A DNA stretch of 64,000 nucleotides from Nostoc sp. FACHB-892. GTDB taxonomy: Bacteria > Cyanobacteriota > Cyanobacteriia > Cyanobacteriales > Nostocaceae. The position numbers and the translations under genes are program-made. The notes under the pieces are model-generated. The model was not told the origin of the DNA. It was given only the letters and a program-made list of their open reading frames with translations, and made no database searches. Positions 62,031-64,000 of the stretch are shown one piece after another. The number at the start of each line of letters is the position of its first letter. Within the stretch, counting starts at the first letter, position 1. Location: assembly GCF_014698795.1 (NCBI RefSeq), contig NZ_JACJTR010000019.1, forward strand, positions 82,993-146,992. Reading direction: 5' to 3'.

Positions 62031-63474
62031 GTAAAAATACCTCCTGTGGTGGTTCTAAGGGAAGGATTAAAGTAAAAGTAGCTCCACCCATCTGCCGACT
62101 AAAGACTTTGATCGTTCCGCCGTGAGCAAGAGCGATCGCCTTTACAATTGCTAATCCCAAGCCAGCACCATCAGAACGGCGACCGTTAGCTCCACGCGCA
62201 AAGCGCTGAAAAATCCGTTTGTGGTCGTTAGGGTTGATGCCGTTACCAGTGTCACGTACCCATAAACGCACCCGGCCTTTTTTCAGGGATGAACCCAGTG
62301 CAATTACATCTCCCTCCTGAGTATGCTGAGTGGCATTTACAGTTAAATTCATAATTGCCTGCGTCAGCCGTTGTCGATCAGCTACAATACGACCTGAAGC
62401 TTTTGCCTCCAACCGCCAATCTCGAACGCCTAAAGCTTTAACTTTGGCGTATAGTTCTTCAGTTAACGAACCAATTTCTACAGTTTCCAAATTTAAAAAA
62501 TCTGGTTGCTCTGCCTTAGCTAGTAACAATAGATCATCGACAAAACGATTCATCCGATCTAGTTCGTCGGTGACTAATTCTAGTGTTTCTCGTCGCTCTT
62601 CGGGGTCATCACCTACACTCAATAGTTCTAGATGACCCCGGATAATCGTAATTGGGGTTCGTAGTTCATGGCTGGCATCGTTGATAAAGTCTCTTTGACT
62701 AGAAAAAGCGGCTTCAAGCCGTTGCACCATGTCGTTAAAGGTAACAGTGAGTTCGGCAATTTCGTCTGAGCCTTGTACAGGAATGCGCCGACTAAAGTCA
62801 GACTCAGTAATCGAGCGAGCTGTTTCAGTTAGTAGACGTAGGGGGGAAAGTACTCTTCCAGCTACTATCCAAGCTAACAACGAAGCTGCAAACAGTACGG
62901 CTATGGTTACCTGAGTAACGATGATAATTGCCTCATTCACTTCTTGATTCTCAAGGGCAGTAGAATGGACTACTACCATCACCCCACGGTTTTTTTTCTT
63001 GATTACTGGTTCAGCTACATAATAGATGAGAGTACCAGATGAAATGATGTGTTTGCCTTGCTTGGGCTGGGTCAGCTGTGCCCAATAGTTTAATAATTCT
63101 GAATCTAAATATATAGATTTTGGGATAACTTTAGGGTCTGACTTATAAAATTTACCATTTAAGAGTGCAATGAAATACTCATTTTCGTCAGGAAAGTTCC
63201 GAGACACGTATTTATCAAAAATAGAAATTACATCATCTCCAAATGGTTTACCTGTAGCGGGGTTTGTTCCCTGAACAACTTTTTTAAATTCTTTTAATTC
63301 TTGGATTATAGAGTCTTCTATACGTTTTTCTTGACGGATAAAAAAAGCATGACGAATTACCAAAATTGATACTATGGCAGACAAAGCCATCAGCAGCACA
63401 TACCAGTTTAAGATACGTGTGCGAACGCCAAAGAACTTTTGATACCATTTACAAGTTGAATTTGTCTGTTTCAC
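62008..63474 (-). CDS. Sensor histidine kinase
   Basis: A 488-residue protein. A first membrane helix (about 20-42) and a second (about 188-208) bracket a periplasmic sensor of about 145 residues. A HAMP linker (about 210-262, LRLLTETARSITESDFSRR) is followed by HisKA with the phosphoacceptor in DASHELRTPITIIRGHL (His269). The ATPase has NLTVNATQHT (N-box), DTGNGI (G1) and GAGLGLAIVKAI (G2). All key residues are present. The sensor domain is not one I can name. It is co-transcribed with the response regulator downstream (23-bp overlap). Confidence 0.95.
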   Translation of the reverse strand: MKQTNSTCKWYQKFFGVRTRILNWYVLLMALSAIVSILVIRHAFFIRQEKRIEDSIIQELKEFKKVVQGTNPATGKPFGDDVISIFDKYVSRNFPDENEYFIALLNGKFYKSDPKVIPKSIYLDSELLNYWAQLTQPKQGKHIISSGTLIYYVAEPVIKKKNRGVMVVVHSTALENQEVNEAIIIVTQVTIAVLFAASLLAWIVAGRVLSPLRLLTETARSITESDFSRRIPVQGSDEIAELTVTFNDMVQRLEAAFSSQRDFINDASHELRTPITIIRGHLELLSVGDDPEERRETLELVTDELDRMNRFVDDLLLLAKAEQPDFLNLETVEIGSLTEELYAKVKALGVRDWRLEAKASGRIVADRQRLTQAIMNLTVNATQHTQEGDVIALGSSLKKGRVRLWVRDTGNGINPNDHKRIFQRFARGANGRRSDGAGLGLAIVKAIALAHGGTIKVFSRQMGGATFTLILPLEPPQEVFLHEKNSDC

Positions 63475-63843
63475 TAATTAGTTTCATTCTCTAGACAATA
63501 TATAAGATTATGTGCCCTTCTCAACTTCTGAATACAATCTTAAGTAAGAAAAAGCAGTAAAAATGCATATTAGGTGAATAAAATCATCACTCTTAAGGCT
63601 AAGTTTTTAGAAAGATTTTATCGATTGGAAAGTAGGAAACAAGATGGATAGGCAAGCATCAGCGCCATCTGACCATTTTTGGAAAAATATATCCAAGTTA
63701 TTTTAATATTTACTTAACTTTAAAATTAAATTATTTCAAATCTAGTTTAAGATTAATCATTTACTATTTCCTTACTACTAATACCAATTTAATGTGAAGC
63801 TACATATAATAAGGAGAAACAAACTCGGTAAGTGAGCATACCC
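63475..63843. other. Spacer before the right-edge transposase
   Basis: No gene is seen in these 369 bp. They must hold the promoter of the histidine kinase operon (minus) and the left end of an insertion sequence (plus); CTAATACCAATTTAATGTG at about 63777 could be part of its terminal repeat, but only one end is in the window. Confidence 0.35.
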
Positions 63844-64000
63844 ATGAGTCGCCCATTTAAGATTGAGATCGCCGAGAGCGAAGAGGAACTAAAAAAACGC
63901 CTACAAACAACGTCTTTGGGAAACCAGAAAGAAAAGTTACAGATGTTGTGGTGGCTGGCGAGTGGGCAAGTCAAGGAACAACAAGAAATAGGGCAACGTT
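63844..64000 (+). CDS. IS630-type transposase, N-terminal part (cut by window edge)
   Basis: ATG at 63844-63846 opens a frame that leaves the window after 52 codons. The sequence MSRPFKIEIAESEEEL ... QKEKLQMLWWLASGQVKEQQEIGQR is the helix-turn-helix start of cyanobacterial IS630-family transposases. Whether the element is intact cannot be seen. Confidence 0.75.
   Translation, partial: MSRPFKIEIAESEEELKKRLQTTSLGNQKEKLQMLWWLASGQVKEQQEIGQR

Noticed and set aside
1..64000. tRNA, rRNA, tmRNA or riboswitch genes
   Set aside because: No cloverleaf-like TTCRANYC arm or other recognisable RNA signature was found by reading; a covariance-model search was not possible here.

Overview
The window comes from a filamentous, Nostoc-like cyanobacterium (order Nostocales). 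Evidence: the octamer GCGATCGC (HIP1) occurs throughout; DUF1822, DUF928, CHAT, CHASE2, Uma2 and DUF1400-hydrolase families are concentrated here; there is an iron-uptake-type (SLH + OprB) porin; and intergenic spacers carry heptameric and 21-bp tandem repeats and REP/MITE-like palindromes. The window is chromosome-like with an accessory flavour. No rRNA, tRNA or CRISPR array was seen.

Layout. 1-8 kb: two tandem copies of an unknown repeat-domain protein (the first cut by the window edge), an M28 peptidase, a small secreted protein, a DUF1400 alpha/beta hydrolase, a DUF6875-like protein and a CYTH triphosphatase-like protein. 8-24 kb: a transposase-derived HTH protein, a C39 peptidase ABC exporter with its HlyD adaptor, then two large filamentous-haemagglutinin-type exoproteins with a secreted TPR-CHAT protein between them; two arrays of 21-bp palindromic repeats bracket the second exoprotein. 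24.6-34.6 kb: two divergent, mirror-image cassettes DUF1822 / CHAT-CHASE2 / DUF928, one preceded by a sigma-factor-like gene. This is the most striking block of the window and reads as a membrane-bound sensor-protease system present in two copies. 34.6-39 kb: AI-2E-type permease, small membrane proteins, DUF1614 protein and FtsH. 39-47 kb: two Uma2 nuclease-family genes, a Uma2 remnant, a NACHT STAND ATPase with pentapeptide repeats, a 21-bp minisatellite and a WD40 protein. 47-54 kb: hydrolase + SDR pair, a Rieske oxygenase, a YjbQ protein, an aminotransferase, a 72-residue protein and a TPR protein.

54.7-63.5 kb is all on the minus strand. An OmpR-type response regulator and histidine kinase pair lies upstream of a tight five-gene run: P-loop (DUF1611/MobB-like) protein, ABC exporter, small secreted beta-solenoid-like protein, porin, and secreted HExxH zinc peptidase. 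The spacing (13 bp, 31 bp, a TAATG overlap, 9 bp) argues for one operon that links inner-membrane export, an outer-membrane channel and an exported protease. At the right edge an IS630-type transposase begins and runs off the window.

Short palindromic elements are unusually informative here. One 29-bp family occurs both between genes and in frame inside hlyD and one DUF928 gene. Two MITE-like elements have clean terminal repeats. A heptamer repeat supplies the stop codon of the aminotransferase gene.
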